64,000 nt of DNA from Flavihumibacter stibioxidans (GTDB lineage: Bacteria > Bacteroidota > Bacteroidia > Chitinophagales > Chitinophagaceae). The notes under the pieces are model-generated. The model was not told where the DNA came from, did not search any database, and worked only from the letters and a program-made list of their open reading frames with translations. Shown here in pieces: positions 8,985 to 17,469 of the stretch. The stretch's first letter is position 1. Each line of letters opens with the position of its first letter. The stretch lies in NCBI RefSeq assembly GCF_014332695.1, contig NZ_MBUA01000029.1:224724-288723 (forward strand). The letters run 5' to 3'. The position numbers and the translations under genes were made by a program.

Positions 8985-9024
8985 TTCCCCCACAAACATC
9001 ACACACCTGAAATACTCTATAATC

Positions 9025-9051
9025 AGCGGGCCAAACGGCCCGCTTTTTTTT
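9025..9051 (+). terminator. Rho-independent terminator after the PpiD-like gene
   Basis: Perfect 8-bp GC-rich stem AGCGGGCC / GGCCCGCT with an AAAC loop, followed by eight T residues. It is oriented to end transcription from the PpiD-like gene before the DUF2480 gene. Confidence 0.88.
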
Positions 9052-9097
9052 GTCATAACTTTATAGCCGCAATAATTGTTAGCATAAAAAACATCCC

Positions 9098-9604
9098 ATG
9101 TCAGATCTGATCGTGAATAAGGTTGCCGATAGCGGATTGATAAGCCTCGACCTGGAAAATTATTATCCTAAAGACGTTATTGAAGTATTTGACCTGAAGG
9201 ATTTTTTATTCATGGGCCTGATTTTGAAAGAAAAAGATTTCAGGGAAGCCATGAAACAACATGACTGGTCACAATACCAGGATAAATATGTGACGGTAAC
9301 CTGCAGCGCCGATGCGGTGATACCCGTATGGGCCTATATGCTGGTGGCTTCCAACCTGCAACCCTTCACAAGGGATATGTATCTCGGTACAACTGAAGAA
9401 TTCCACAAACAATTATTCCTGCGCAATCTGCGGCAGATCGATCCCCGGCAATTCACCGACCAGCGAGTGGTGGTAAAGGGATGCGGCGATACACCCATTG
9501 GTGAATTTGCCTACCTGGAGATTACCCGACTGCTGCTGCCTGTAGCCAAAACCATTATGTACGGCGAACCCTGCAGTACAGTACCTGTGTTTAAAAAAAG
9601 ATAG
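9098..9604 (+). CDS. DUF2480 family protein
   Basis: 168-residue cytosolic protein of the DUF2480 family, found mainly in Bacteroidota; its function is not known. The sequence has the family look throughout: an N-terminal VNKVADSGLISLDLE segment, FDLKDFLFMGLILKEKDFR, and a conserved central part with CSADAVIPVWAYML. The C-terminal KGCGDTPIGEFAYLEITRLL has an invariant-looking Cys-Gly. There is no signal peptide or membrane helix. It stands alone between a strong terminator on its left and hairpin repeat copy B, which begins inside its stop codon. It converges on aqpZ. I cannot propose a biochemical role. Confidence 0.88.
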   Translation: MSDLIVNKVADSGLISLDLENYYPKDVIEVFDLKDFLFMGLILKEKDFREAMKQHDWSQYQDKYVTVTCSADAVIPVWAYMLVASNLQPFTRDMYLGTTEEFHKQLFLRNLRQIDPRQFTDQRVVVKGCGDTPIGEFAYLEITRLLLPVAKTIMYGEPCSTVPVFKKR

Positions 9605-9713
9605 GTGTCTGACATGTTGAAGACGTGGGTTGAAGTCGTCTGACGTTTGGGTGCGTTGAATTCGGTAATTCTAAACGTCAGACGACTTTCCCGTACACAA
9701 GCGTCAGACGCCT
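9603..9713. repeat. Interspersed hairpin repeat, copy B (nested, inverted orientation)
   Basis: Inner perfect 16-bp inverted repeat AAGTCGTCTGACGTTT (9633-9648) with 9673-9688, again with a 24-nt loop. That loop is the reverse complement of the type seen in copies A, D and E. An outer pair, AGGTGTCTGAC (9603-9613) with 9703-9713, has one G-T wobble. The outer arm starts inside the TAG stop of the DUF2480 gene, and the other end lies 5 bp from the aqpZ stop codon. Confidence 0.85.
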
Positions 9714-9718
9714 ATGCC

Positions 9719-10411
9719 TCACTCATCCAGCAACGACCTATAAACGAAACCCGCGATCAGGGCGCCGGCAATGGGGGCTACCCAAAACAACCAGAGCTGG
9801 CTTAAAGCCCAGTCGCCCACAAATATTGCCTGGCTGGTGCTGCGTGCCGGATTCACCGACGTATTGGTTACGGGAATGCTAATCAGGTGTATCAGGGCCA
9901 ATGCCAGTCCGATGGCCAATCCCCCAAATCCGGCACTCGCTCTTTTGGCTGTTGCTCCGAGTATGATCAGTAAAAAGAAAAAGGTCATGGCAATTTCGCA
10001 GGCCAGGGCTGCGGTCATGGAGTATTTACCCGGACTGTGGTCACCGTATCCGTTGGCGGCAAATCCGGCGTTCAGACTAAAACCATCCTGTCCGGAGGCA
10101 ATGAGATAAAGTATTCCTGCCCCGGCCATTCCACCCATGACCTGTGCGATAATATATCCCGGCAGTGAACTGCCGGTGAATTTTCCGGCTGCCCACAATC
10201 CCAGCGATACGGCCGGATTCAGGTGAGCTCCGGAAACCGGACCCAGCGCATAGGCAATGGTCACCACAGTAAGGCCAAAGGCGATTGAAACGCCCAACAG
10301 CCCTATGCCGACTTCCGGAAAGGCAGCTGCCAGCACGGCACTTCCACATCCGCCCAGCACCAGCCAGGCTGTACCGATAAATTCTGCTAATAATGCTTTA
10401 CCCTGATTCAT
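9719..10411 (-). CDS. aqpZ: Aquaporin Z (MIP family water channel)
   Basis: Inner-membrane water channel of 230 residues with six predicted helices and two half-helices. Both NPA motifs are intact: [12 protein letters not shown] in the first half and [10 protein letters not shown] in the second. The histidine in [18 protein letters not shown] and the arginine after the second NPA agree with the narrow aromatic/arginine filter of AqpZ and argue against a glycerol facilitator (GlpF has Gly and Asp at the diagnostic places). Its start is followed upstream by hairpin repeat copy C and kdsB on the same strand. Repeat copy B closes its 3' end. Confidence 0.94.
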   Translation of the reverse strand: MNQGKALLAEFIGTAWLVLGGCGSAVLAAAFPEVGIGLLGVSIAFGLTVVTIAYALGPVSGAHLNPAVSLGLWAAGKFTGSSLPGYIIAQVMGGMAGAGILYLIASGQDGFSLNAGFAANGYGDHSPGKYSMTAALACEIAMTFFFLLIILGATAKRASAGFGGLAIGLALALIHLISIPVTNTSVNPARSTSQAIFVGDWALSQLWLFWVAPIAGALIAGFVYRSLLDE

Positions 10412-10463
10412 TTTGATTGATTTTAGGTTAAAAAATCAGGGCAGGATTATGAAGGCGTTTTTT

Positions 10464-10564
10464 AGGCGTCTGACGGTTGGGGACTCTGGGAAAGGCGTCT
10501 GACGTTTGGATTCACGGTTTTCAGTAATGCTAAACGTCAGACGCCTTCAACATGTCAGACACCT
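10464..10564. repeat. Interspersed hairpin repeat, copy C (nested; provides the kdsB stop)
   Basis: Inner perfect 16-bp inverted repeat AAGGCGTCTGACGTTT (10492-10507) with 10532-10547 and a 24-nt loop in inverted orientation. An outer pair, AGGCGTCTGAC (10464-10474) with 10554-10564, has one wobble. The right outer arm contains the last codons and TGA stop of kdsB. Confidence 0.85.
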
Positions 10565-11286
10565 AAAAAAGCTTTCGCTTTCTCAAGATCTTCGGGGGTG
10601 TCGATGTTGACACCCATATATTCGGTGACCACCATTTTCAGGGGGATGCCATTTTCGAGGTAACGGAGGCACTCAATTTTTTCAGCAGCCTCAAGTGGGG
10701 TCATGGGCCAGTTGGTGAAATTCATCAGGGCTTCTTTCCGGTAGGCATATACGCCGACGTGTTCGTACCAGGTAATGGGAATATCACGGCTGCGCGGATA
10801 GGGTATCGGACTGCGGCTGAACAAAAGAGAATTCATGTTCTTGTCTACCACCACCTTCACTACGTTCGGATTTTTTACCGATTCCTCCTCATGCATGGCC
10901 TGCATCAGCGAACCCACCTGAACCGCCGCATCCTTAAAGCTATCCAGTAATACAGAAAGCGGACCCTTTTTAACAAAAGGCATGTCACCCTGTACGTTTA
11001 AAATAATATCCACATCCATCTCCCTAACGGCCTCGGCTATGCGATCGCTTCCGCTCTCGTGTGGCTGCACACTGCGGTAAACCTTCCCGCCGATGGCGGC
11101 AATCTCCTCATGAATGATATCGCTGTCGGTTACCACGCTCACTTCGTCGAACAAACCGGTTTCCAATGTATTCTCAAATGCCCGACGGATAACAGTTTTA
11201 TCGCCCAGCACCTTCATCAGTTTGCCTGGAAAACGTGTGGCGTCATAACGTGCGGGGATCATTGCAATAGTCTTTCCCATCATCAA
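10555..11286 (-). CDS. kdsB: 3-deoxy-manno-octulosonate cytidylyltransferase KdsB
   Basis: Activates Kdo as CMP-Kdo for lipopolysaccharide core synthesis; cytosolic. The protein has 243 residues, the usual KdsB length. The N-terminal IAMIPARYDATRFPGKLM is the nucleotide-binding signature, and later conserved parts are VVTDSD, NVQGDMPF (family NVQGDEP, with M for E here), YEHVGVYAYR and E-KIECLRYLENG. Three ATGs in a row (11286, 11283, 11280) make the exact start uncertain. The last codons Gly-Val and the TGA come from an arm of hairpin repeat copy C, so the repeat entry probably reset the C-terminus. It implies an outer membrane with Kdo-containing LPS. Confidence 0.95.
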   Translation of the reverse strand: MMMGKTIAMIPARYDATRFPGKLMKVLGDKTVIRRAFENTLETGLFDEVSVVTDSDIIHEEIAAIGGKVYRSVQPHESGSDRIAEAVREMDVDIILNVQGDMPFVKKGPLSVLLDSFKDAAVQVGSLMQAMHEEESVKNPNVVKVVVDKNMNSLLFSRSPIPYPRSRDIPITWYEHVGVYAYRKEALMNFTNWPMTPLEAAEKIECLRYLENGIPLKMVVTEYMGVNIDTPEDLEKAKAFLGV

Positions 11287-11313
11287 GGTTTTAATCAGGC
11301 CAAAGTTAGCAGA

Positions 11314-12138
11314 CTAATAATCGGTCCTGATATTTTTATCGAAAGGAATTTTAAACTGGTAACCCAGGTCTTCATCGGTACGTTCATCCAGCACATCCAG
11401 TCCGTATTTCAGTGAAGCAACATCATCATAACGGAAGGTTCCGAACAGGCGATCCCACACGGAGAAAATATTGCTGTAATTGGAATCGGTCTGCGGCCTC
11501 ATATAATGATGATGCACTTTGTGCATATTGGGCGAAACGAATATCCAGCTGATTGGCCGGTCGAGCCAGCGCGGCACCCGGATATTGGCATGATTGAAAT
11601 GGGTGAACATCGCTGATAAGCCGCGGTACAGAAAATACAACCAGACCGGCGCGCCGATGACCACTATTCCGATGATGGTACTCGCTTCCCGGAACAGCCA
11701 CTCACCCGGGTGGTGTCTTGTTCCGGTTGTTACATCCACCTTGGTATCGCTGTGGTGCACCATATGGAATTTCCACATGAACTTCACGTGGTGCATGAGC
11801 CAGTGGGGAATGTATTGTCCGAACAGGTCCATCAGCAGGAGTCCGGCTATGATATCCACCCAGATGGAAAAATCAAACCAGTTCATCAATCCGATCTGGT
11901 AATCGTATACCCAATCGCAAACCAGGATGGTGAAAGCACCAAAGATCAGGTTCAGCACCAGGGTAGTGGCCAGAAAGACCAGGTTAACCCCGGCATGTTT
12001 GTAACGTTTAAAGGAAAAACGGAAAAGAGGATAGTATCCCTCCAGCAGCCAGAAAAGAACCATCCCCCCCATCAGGATCAACACGCGGTGTGCGGGAGGA
12101 ATATTTGCCCAATATTCAATAAATGTATCCATAGACAA
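11314..12138 (-). CDS. Sterol desaturase / fatty acid hydroxylase family membrane protein
   Basis: Integral membrane di-iron oxygenase of the fatty acid hydroxylase superfamily. The histidine clusters that bind the two irons can be read: HWLMHH, HMVHHS, HHPGE and NMHKVHHHY. About four transmembrane segments lie in the first 170 residues. Length 274 is normal. In Bacteroidota such proteins hydroxylate lipids or carotenoids, but the substrate cannot be read from this sequence. It lies upstream of kdsB on the same strand with a 27-bp gap, so co-transcription is likely. The start at 12138 (MSMDTF) or 12132 is equally possible. Confidence 0.85.
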   Translation of the reverse strand: MSMDTFIEYWANIPPAHRVLILMGGMVLFWLLEGYYPLFRFSFKRYKHAGVNLVFLATTLVLNLIFGAFTILVCDWVYDYQIGLMNWFDFSIWVDIIAGLLLMDLFGQYIPHWLMHHVKFMWKFHMVHHSDTKVDVTTGTRHHPGEWLFREASTIIGIVVIGAPVWLYFLYRGLSAMFTHFNHANIRVPRWLDRPISWIFVSPNMHKVHHHYMRPQTDSNYSNIFSVWDRLFGTFRYDDVASLKYGLDVLDERTDEDLGYQFKIPFDKNIRTDY

Positions 12139-12244
12139 TCAATGATACCCAATTTAATAAAGGAATCGCGAACCCCGCGAAATCATTCTGCAAACCCCGC
12201 CGGTCCCAATCAAGCTGTCCAGTCTCAGCCGACCCCGGTAAAAA

Positions 12245-12646
12245 TTAAACAGGAACCTGGTCAAATTGCCGGCCGCAAGCCGGACAGTGGTAATGGGTTT
12301 TCATGGAAACCGTTGCACCCGATATCAAACGGATCTTAAGTGCTTGCCAGAAGCCTTCCGGTTTTTCAATATGGGTCACTTTTTCCAGTCCCACATGTCC
12401 GCAACCGCTACAGGCAACGGTCTTCAGGTATTCTTCATCGGCCCTGTCGAGCATTTGCCTTGCCATGTCTGCTTCCGGATCCACCACCATCAGTTTCATG
12501 CCGCCGATGGCGGGACTCAGCAGTGGGTCGATGGTAATGGTGTGTTCGTCCTGCAGGTAACAGGAAATACCCTGGTCCTTCAGCAGGTTGAGTTGCAGGT
12601 TGGCGAAAATGTAATTGTCGTATGACCGGATTTGCTGGAATTTCAT
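12245..12646 (-). CDS. DUF2007-type protein with C-terminal zinc-ribbon-like cysteines
   Basis: 133-residue cytosolic protein. The first 70 residues (MKFQQIRSYDNYIFANLQL, then LQDEHT and GGMKLMVVDPEADMARQML) look like a DUF2007 'putative signal transducing' domain. The second half has two cysteine pairs, CSGCGHVG and CPACG, about 40 residues apart, suggesting a bound zinc. No catalytic motif is visible. It lies between dnaN (upstream, 33 bp) and the hydroxylase gene on the same strand, so it is probably in the dnaN transcript. Its function is unknown. Confidence 0.75.
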   Translation of the reverse strand: MKFQQIRSYDNYIFANLQLNLLKDQGISCYLQDEHTITIDPLLSPAIGGMKLMVVDPEADMARQMLDRADEEYLKTVACSGCGHVGLEKVTHIEKPEGFWQALKIRLISGATVSMKTHYHCPACGRQFDQVPV

Positions 12647-12679
12647 CCGCTATGGTTGTGCTTTCCCCTTCTGACGCAA

Positions 12680-13795
12680 TTACGCGTTCAGCATCAGTGG
12701 CATCACCAGCATCAGCAGTTCTTCGTTTTCATCTCCCTCCATGGGTTTAATGATGCCTGCTTTTGTGGGGGTGGATAATTCCATGCGCACTTCATCACTC
12801 TCTGCCGCATTCAGCATTTCGATCAGGAAACGAGCGTTGAATGCGATTGCCAGGTCTTCACCATCGTACTGGCATTTCATGCGCTCGTTACCTTCAAAGC
12901 TGAAGTCGATATCCTGGGCAGCCAGTTGCAACTCGCTTCCGGAAATATTCAATACCACCTGGTTGGTGCTCTTGTTGGAGAAAACGCTAACCCGGCGCAG
13001 GGCACCCTGGAAATCGGATTTGGTCACGATCATCTTGTAAGGATTATCGGCAGGGATCACCACTTTGTAATCAGGGAAGCGTGCGTCGATCAGGCGGCAA
13101 CTCATCTGGGTATTACCATGGGTAACAAAGAGGTGGTTGCTGTTATAGCTGACAGTGATGGTATCATCGTTATCGGGCATGGCGCTTTTCAGGATGTTGA
13201 GCGGCTTTTTCGGAACGATGAAAGAATCAGATTTCGGGCATTTCACATCGGTGCGCTTATAACGAACCAGCCGGTGTGCGTCGGTAGCCACGAACTGGAG
13301 GAAGTTCTTATCAAGTTCAAAATACACGCCGGTCATGGCAGGCCGCAGGTCATCGTTGCTCACGGCGAACAGGGTCTTGTTGATACCGGTAACCAGCGCG
13401 CTGCTGGTCATATCAAAGGAAGTGGTATCGTCGGCTACCGGCTCCTTGGGGAAATTGTCAGGGTTTTCGCCCATCACCTTGTACTTACCGTTGTCGCTGG
13501 TGATCTCAATACCGAAGTTTTTATCGATCGTAAAAGTCAGGGGCTGGTCCGGGATATTTTTCAGGGAGTCGATCAGTATCTTGGCGGGAATACAAACCCG
13601 GCCGCTTTCCTTGGCTTCGATATCCATCTGCACCCGCATTACAGTTTCCAGGTCGGTAGCTACCACATTCATTTTGTTTTTATCAATCTCGAAAAGGAAG
13701 TCTTCAAGAATGGGTAAAACGGTATTGGCGTTGATTACACCACTGATCTGCTGGAGCTGCTTCAATAATGCCGATGAGCTAACGATGAACTTCAT
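12680..13795 (-). CDS. dnaN: DNA polymerase III sliding clamp (beta subunit) DnaN
   Basis: Ring-shaped processivity clamp loaded on DNA during replication. The protein has 371 residues and three repeated clamp domains; MKFIVSSSALLKQLQQISGVI and LPILEDFLFEI are typical of domain 1, and the C-terminal MPLML is the conserved end of bacterial beta clamps. dnaN is usually next to dnaA. Here it is separate, as in many Bacteroidota, but lies about 6 kb from the oriC candidate. It is divergent from recX with about 150 bp between the two starts. The DUF2007 gene follows 33 bp downstream. A long plus-strand frame opposite it is a shadow. Confidence 0.97.
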   Translation of the reverse strand: MKFIVSSSALLKQLQQISGVINANTVLPILEDFLFEIDKNKMNVVATDLETVMRVQMDIEAKESGRVCIPAKILIDSLKNIPDQPLTFTIDKNFGIEITSDNGKYKVMGENPDNFPKEPVADDTTSFDMTSSALVTGINKTLFAVSNDDLRPAMTGVYFELDKNFLQFVATDAHRLVRYKRTDVKCPKSDSFIVPKKPLNILKSAMPDNDDTITVSYNSNHLFVTHGNTQMSCRLIDARFPDYKVVIPADNPYKMIVTKSDFQGALRRVSVFSNKSTNQVVLNISGSELQLAAQDIDFSFEGNERMKCQYDGEDLAIAFNARFLIEMLNAAESDEVRMELSTPTKAGIIKPMEGDENEELLMLVMPLMLNA

Positions 13796-13945
13796 AAAAC
13801 GGGTCTGTTAATAATGGACGAAACTAAGGAATTTAGGGGATTGCTGATTTATGATTGCTGATTTGTGATTGAAAAATTTGACCAGTATCCCACCCCAGGC
13901 CAAATTGGGTTTTTTCCCCACCTTTATTTGCCTGAATTTTGCCGG

Positions 13946-14425
13946 ATGGCATTTCCCCAAAAGCTGACCCCCGAACAGGCCCTGCAGAAGGCCCGGCATT
14001 ATTGCGGGTACCAGGAACGCTGCCACCAGGAGGTGAAGGAGAAGCTTTACTCTTATGGCCTGCGCAGCCAGGAAGTAGAGCAACTGATCTCCCAACTGAT
14101 CGAAGAGGATTACCTGAATGAAGAAAGATTTGCCATTCAGTTCGCGGGGGGAAAATTCAGGATGAAAAGCTGGGGTCGAAACCGGATCAAAAATGAGCTC
14201 AAACAGCGACAGGTAAGCGAATACTGTATCAAAAAAGCCATGAAGGAAATCCCGGAAGATGGCTACAGCACCACCCTGGAGAAGCTGGCAAGCACCCGCT
14301 GGGAAAGCCTTAAGGGCGAACCACCTCTTGCCAGGCTGAAAAAAACACAGGATCATTTATTATATAAAGGATACGAATGGGATCTCATCCAGGATATTTT
14401 AAAAGACTTAAGAGCCCGGGGTTGA
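13946..14425 (+). CDS. recX: Regulatory protein RecX
   Basis: Cytosolic modulator that binds RecA filaments and limits recombinase activity. From the ATG at 13946 the product has 159 residues; the frame is open further upstream to 13865, but RecX homology begins around LTPEQALQKARHYCGYQERC. The three-helix RecX repeats are visible: RCHQEVKEKLYSYGL, LIEEDYLNEERFAIQFAGG, and KSWGRNRIKNELKQRQV. recA is not in the window. The stop overlaps the start of the next gene (TGATG), so translation is probably coupled. Confidence 0.9.
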   Translation: MAFPQKLTPEQALQKARHYCGYQERCHQEVKEKLYSYGLRSQEVEQLISQLIEEDYLNEERFAIQFAGGKFRMKSWGRNRIKNELKQRQVSEYCIKKAMKEIPEDGYSTTLEKLASTRWESLKGEPPLARLKKTQDHLLYKGYEWDLIQDILKDLRARG

Positions 14426-15468
14426 TGACGCTCTGCCTCTTCCTTTTTTATCACGCAACCGCACAGGTTAAGGTGCTGGACCATGCCTATGCTCCCCCTG
14501 CCGGCAAAGACGGTCCTGAGGCCAGGTTTCCGATCGTTCAGGGTCCGGACAGCATCGTCATCAATAAAATCAACCGTTTCCTGCAGTTAACCTGGCTGCA
14601 TAATACCCCGAAATCACTGCGGAAAGGAACTGATATTTTTGAACGAACCGCTTACCAACATAAGGACAGCGGGGTCCGTAGCGGCTACACCAGTATTGAT
14701 TATGGTATCGTATTTCAGTCACCCCGGGTTCTGAGCCTGCGGCTGGATCTCGAAACAATGGCCGCCTACCCCGAATCCTATTCGCATTTCCAAAATTTCA
14801 ACCTGCAAAACGGCACCCAGATTTTGACAGCAGACCTTTTTACACCGGAAGGGTTGCAGCAACTCCGGTCCTACCTGCGGGAGGAAAGGAAAAAAATTAT
14901 AAAAGAGGCCGGAATGGCGGCCATTGAAGAAAAGATGAATAAGGAGGATCAGGACTATATCAGCCAATCGCTTACAGAATGTAACCTGGAGGCAGAGGAA
15001 AACAATGCGGTGATCGATTCAGCGGGAATGATTTTTTTCCGGAGCCACTGCTTTCCCCATGTGGCTAGGGGTATGGAGGCCGACCTTTCTGTGAGAATAC
15101 CATCCGCCATTTTGTCTCCCTGGCTGAATGCATACGGTAAAAAGATATTCATCGAACCCACCGCCAACATAAAGAGCGACGGCTTGTCCGGCCTGCTTAA
15201 ACCTTTGTCCGGAACCATTGGAAAATATCCCGTGGTATTGATACTGGAGCGACTGGATGGCAACTATGCAGCTGGCTATTATTATTACGATTCCAGGGAA
15301 ATTGCCATTGAATTATCAGGGGAGCGTAAAGGCAATAACCTGGTATTGCATGAATACGGTGATGAAGGGAGCACCGGCACCATCAGGGCTACCATTAGTG
15401 GCAATGCACTGTCAGGAACCTGGACCGGCTCCAATGGAAAACAATTGCCCTTCAGCGTAAAGAATTAA
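14425..15468 (+). CDS. Secreted DUF3298/DUF4163-like protein
   Basis: Exported protein of about 347 residues. The ATG at 14425 overlaps the recX stop and gives a short signal peptide ending at HATAQ; the frame extends upstream within recX but that part is not likely used. The middle (YTSIDYGIVF, LSLRLDLETM, NLQNGTQILTADLF) has the alternating pattern of DUF3298, the domain also found in anti-sigma factor RsiV and the deacetylase PdaC. The C-terminal 100 residues form beta-rich repeats with GYYYY and SGTWTGSNGKQLPF, probably a small barrel. No catalytic residues are recognised. Its coupling to recX may only reflect dense packing. Confidence 0.65.
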   Translation: MTLCLFLFYHATAQVKVLDHAYAPPAGKDGPEARFPIVQGPDSIVINKINRFLQLTWLHNTPKSLRKGTDIFERTAYQHKDSGVRSGYTSIDYGIVFQSPRVLSLRLDLETMAAYPESYSHFQNFNLQNGTQILTADLFTPEGLQQLRSYLREERKKIIKEAGMAAIEEKMNKEDQDYISQSLTECNLEAEENNAVIDSAGMIFFRSHCFPHVARGMEADLSVRIPSAILSPWLNAYGKKIFIEPTANIKSDGLSGLLKPLSGTIGKYPVVLILERLDGNYAAGYYYYDSREIAIELSGERKGNNLVLHEYGDEGSTGTIRATISGNALSGTWTGSNGKQLPFSVKN

Positions 15469-15476
15469 TTTCGGAT

Positions 15477-16316
15477 ATGTCTTCATTAACGATCACCACT
15501 GTTCAGACCGCCCTTCATTGGGAAGACAGGGAAGCCAACCTGGCCATGCTGGAAAAAAAGATCAGTGCGGTAACGGATAGAATGGAAATAGTGGTGCTGC
15601 CGGAGATGTTCTCCACCGGGTTCACCATGCAGCCGGAGCGGCTGGCCGAGCCAATGGATGGACCAACCGTAAGATGGATGAAAAAGATGGCTGCTGCTAA
15701 AAGGATTATTTTAACCGGATCTGTAGTCATAGAAGAAGGCGGAAATTATTATAACCGGCTGCTATGGGTATTGCCGAACGGACAGCTTGGTCATTATGAT
15801 AAGCGTCACCGCTTTGCATTTGCCGGGGAAGACAAGCACTATTCGCATGGGCATCGCCGTTTGATCGCATCTGTCAATGGTTGGAAGATCAACCTGCAGG
15901 TTTGTTATGACCTGCGTTTTCCGGTCTGGGCGCGACAGCAGATGTACCTGTCAGAAGTTAACCAACCAGATATACAGGTCCAGCCGGAACCCGAATACGA
16001 CATCCTGATCAATGTGGCCAACTGGCCCGAACGGCGAAGCCATGCCTGGAAGACCCTGCTCACGGCCCGTGCCATCGAGAACCAGTGTTTTGTTGTGGGC
16101 GTTAACCGGGTTGGGAAAGACGGTAATGATATTTACCACAGCGGCGACAGCATGGTGATCGATCCCATGGGTGAAACGCTTTACCACAAGTCGCATGATG
16201 AGGAGCTGAACACCATCACGCTTCAAAAATCCATATTGAATGATATCCGGTCAAAACTTCCTTTTTTAAAGGATGGTGATCATTTTTCCATACACAATGC
16301 AGATGAACATGAGTAA
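15477..16316 (+). CDS. Carbon-nitrogen hydrolase, omega-amidase-like (NIT2/YafV)
   Basis: Cytosolic nitrilase-superfamily amidase of 279 residues. The Glu-Lys-Cys catalytic triad is identifiable: Glu in VVLPEMF, Lys in HYDKRHRF and Cys in LQVCYDLRFP. The last motif and the FSTGFTM segment are close to the YafV/NIT2 branch, whose members hydrolyse 2-oxoglutaramate or 2-oxosuccinamate as metabolite repair. The substrate is inferred from that similarity. It follows the secreted protein after 8 bp and overlaps nagA by 8 bp (ATGAGTAA), so an operon recX to nagA is likely. Confidence 0.9.
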   Translation: MSSLTITTVQTALHWEDREANLAMLEKKISAVTDRMEIVVLPEMFSTGFTMQPERLAEPMDGPTVRWMKKMAAAKRIILTGSVVIEEGGNYYNRLLWVLPNGQLGHYDKRHRFAFAGEDKHYSHGHRRLIASVNGWKINLQVCYDLRFPVWARQQMYLSEVNQPDIQVQPEPEYDILINVANWPERRSHAWKTLLTARAIENQCFVVGVNRVGKDGNDIYHSGDSMVIDPMGETLYHKSHDEELNTITLQKSILNDIRSKLPFLKDGDHFSIHNADEHE

Positions 16317-17388
16317 CGCAACAAGCACCAGGTTTTTCAATGGCCGCATCTTCACCGGAGACGAATGGCTGAACGAAGCGGTTATTACCGTGAACGAAGG
16401 TTTTATCCATTCTGTACATTCCGACGGATACGCCGATAAGCAACAGGATCTGCAGGGAGCGATGATGGTTCCGGCATTTATTGATATCCAGATCTATGGT
16501 GGCAACGGCCAGTTGTTTGGGGTGCATCCCACTGTAGAGGCCCTGCAGGCAACGGTAGATTATTCCCGCGCCGGAGGTGCTCACCTTATTTTGCCCACGG
16601 TGGCCACCAATACAAATGAAGTTGCTTTTGCGGCGATCGATGCGGTTCGCCAGTACTGGAATGCCGGTGGAACCGGTGTTTTCGGACTGCATCTTGAGGG
16701 TCCCTTCCTGAACCTGCTGAAAAAAGGCGCCCATACTGCCGAGCACCTGCAGGAACCTGACATGGAAAATATCCGCAAACTGGTGGACTATGGAAAGGGA
16801 ATTGTAAAAATGATGACTATAGCACCGGAATTATTTTCGGATGAGGGTCTCCGTTATCTCCAGGATGCCGGTATCATTTTGTCTGCCGGGCACAGCAATG
16901 CCACTTATGAGCAGGCCGGGCAGGCGTTTAAAAAAGGTATCAGGACCTGTACACATTTATTCAATGCGATGTCATCCTTTCAGCACCGGGCACCTGGTCT
17001 GGTGGGTGCCATCTTTGATCACCCCACCGTGATGTCGAGTATGGTAACTGATGGCTATCATGTGGATCCGGCGGCCATGAGGATCGCGAAAAAAATTATG
17101 GGCGACAGGCTTTTTATCATCACCGATGCCGTTACCACCAATAACGAAGGAACATATAAACACCAGTTGAATGGAGACAGGTATACACTGCCCGACGGAA
17201 CGCTATCCGGTTCAGCGCTGACGATGGCATCGGCAGTTTGTTTCAGCATCAACCGGGCAGGTATTGACGACCAGGAAGCATTCCGGATGGCGTCACTGTA
17301 TCCGGCACGCGTGCTGGGAATCGATAATGAATGGGGAAGGATTGCGCCGGGTTACCGGGCGGAATGGTTTTTAATGCAGTCGCTCTGA
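16309..17388 (+). CDS. nagA: N-acetylglucosamine-6-phosphate deacetylase NagA
   Basis: Amidohydrolase-fold metalloenzyme that deacetylates GlcNAc-6-phosphate in amino-sugar and cell-wall recycling. Family motifs are present: HLEGPFLN, LSAGHSNA, THLFNAMSSFQHRAPG, and the catalytic aspartate in IITDAV. About 359 residues from the ATG at 16309; the frame is open to 16273 and other in-frame ATGs at 16297 and 16303 are possible. The start inside the previous gene suggests translational coupling. nagB is not in the window. Confidence 0.94.
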   Translation: MSNATSTRFFNGRIFTGDEWLNEAVITVNEGFIHSVHSDGYADKQQDLQGAMMVPAFIDIQIYGGNGQLFGVHPTVEALQATVDYSRAGGAHLILPTVATNTNEVAFAAIDAVRQYWNAGGTGVFGLHLEGPFLNLLKKGAHTAEHLQEPDMENIRKLVDYGKGIVKMMTIAPELFSDEGLRYLQDAGIILSAGHSNATYEQAGQAFKKGIRTCTHLFNAMSSFQHRAPGLVGAIFDHPTVMSSMVTDGYHVDPAAMRIAKKIMGDRLFIITDAVTTNNEGTYKHQLNGDRYTLPDGTLSGSALTMASAVCFSINRAGIDDQEAFRMASLYPARVLGIDNEWGRIAPGYRAEWFLMQSL

Positions 17389-17445
17389 TGCGCAGAATTG
17401 GAATAGTACCTGACGAAAGTCACAAAGAGCCATCATCGCATTGAA

Positions 17446-17453
17446 TACATTTG
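17446..17453 (+). promoter_or_regulatory. Putative -7 promoter box of dps
   Basis: TACATTTG fits TAnnTTTG and ends 16 bp before the dps ATG. No convincing -33 element is visible at the expected distance. Assigned by pattern only. Confidence 0.4.
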
Positions 17454-17469
17454 TAAAAAATCATCTCAG

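Noticed and set aside
8037..9056. Long minus-strand open frame opposite the PpiD-like gene
   Set aside because: The plus-strand gene has clear foldase domains and a terminator; the minus frame has no recognisable motif and runs through the terminator and the hairpin repeat. It is a coding shadow.
8931..10564. Insertion sequence with terminal inverted repeats around the DUF2480 and aqpZ genes
   Set aside because: No transposase; the flanked genes are housekeeping families and the repeats are themselves hairpins that occur singly elsewhere.
12926..13717. 263-codon plus-strand frame opposite dnaN
   Set aside because: dnaN on the minus strand is certain; the opposite frame has His/Val-rich composition typical of an antisense shadow.
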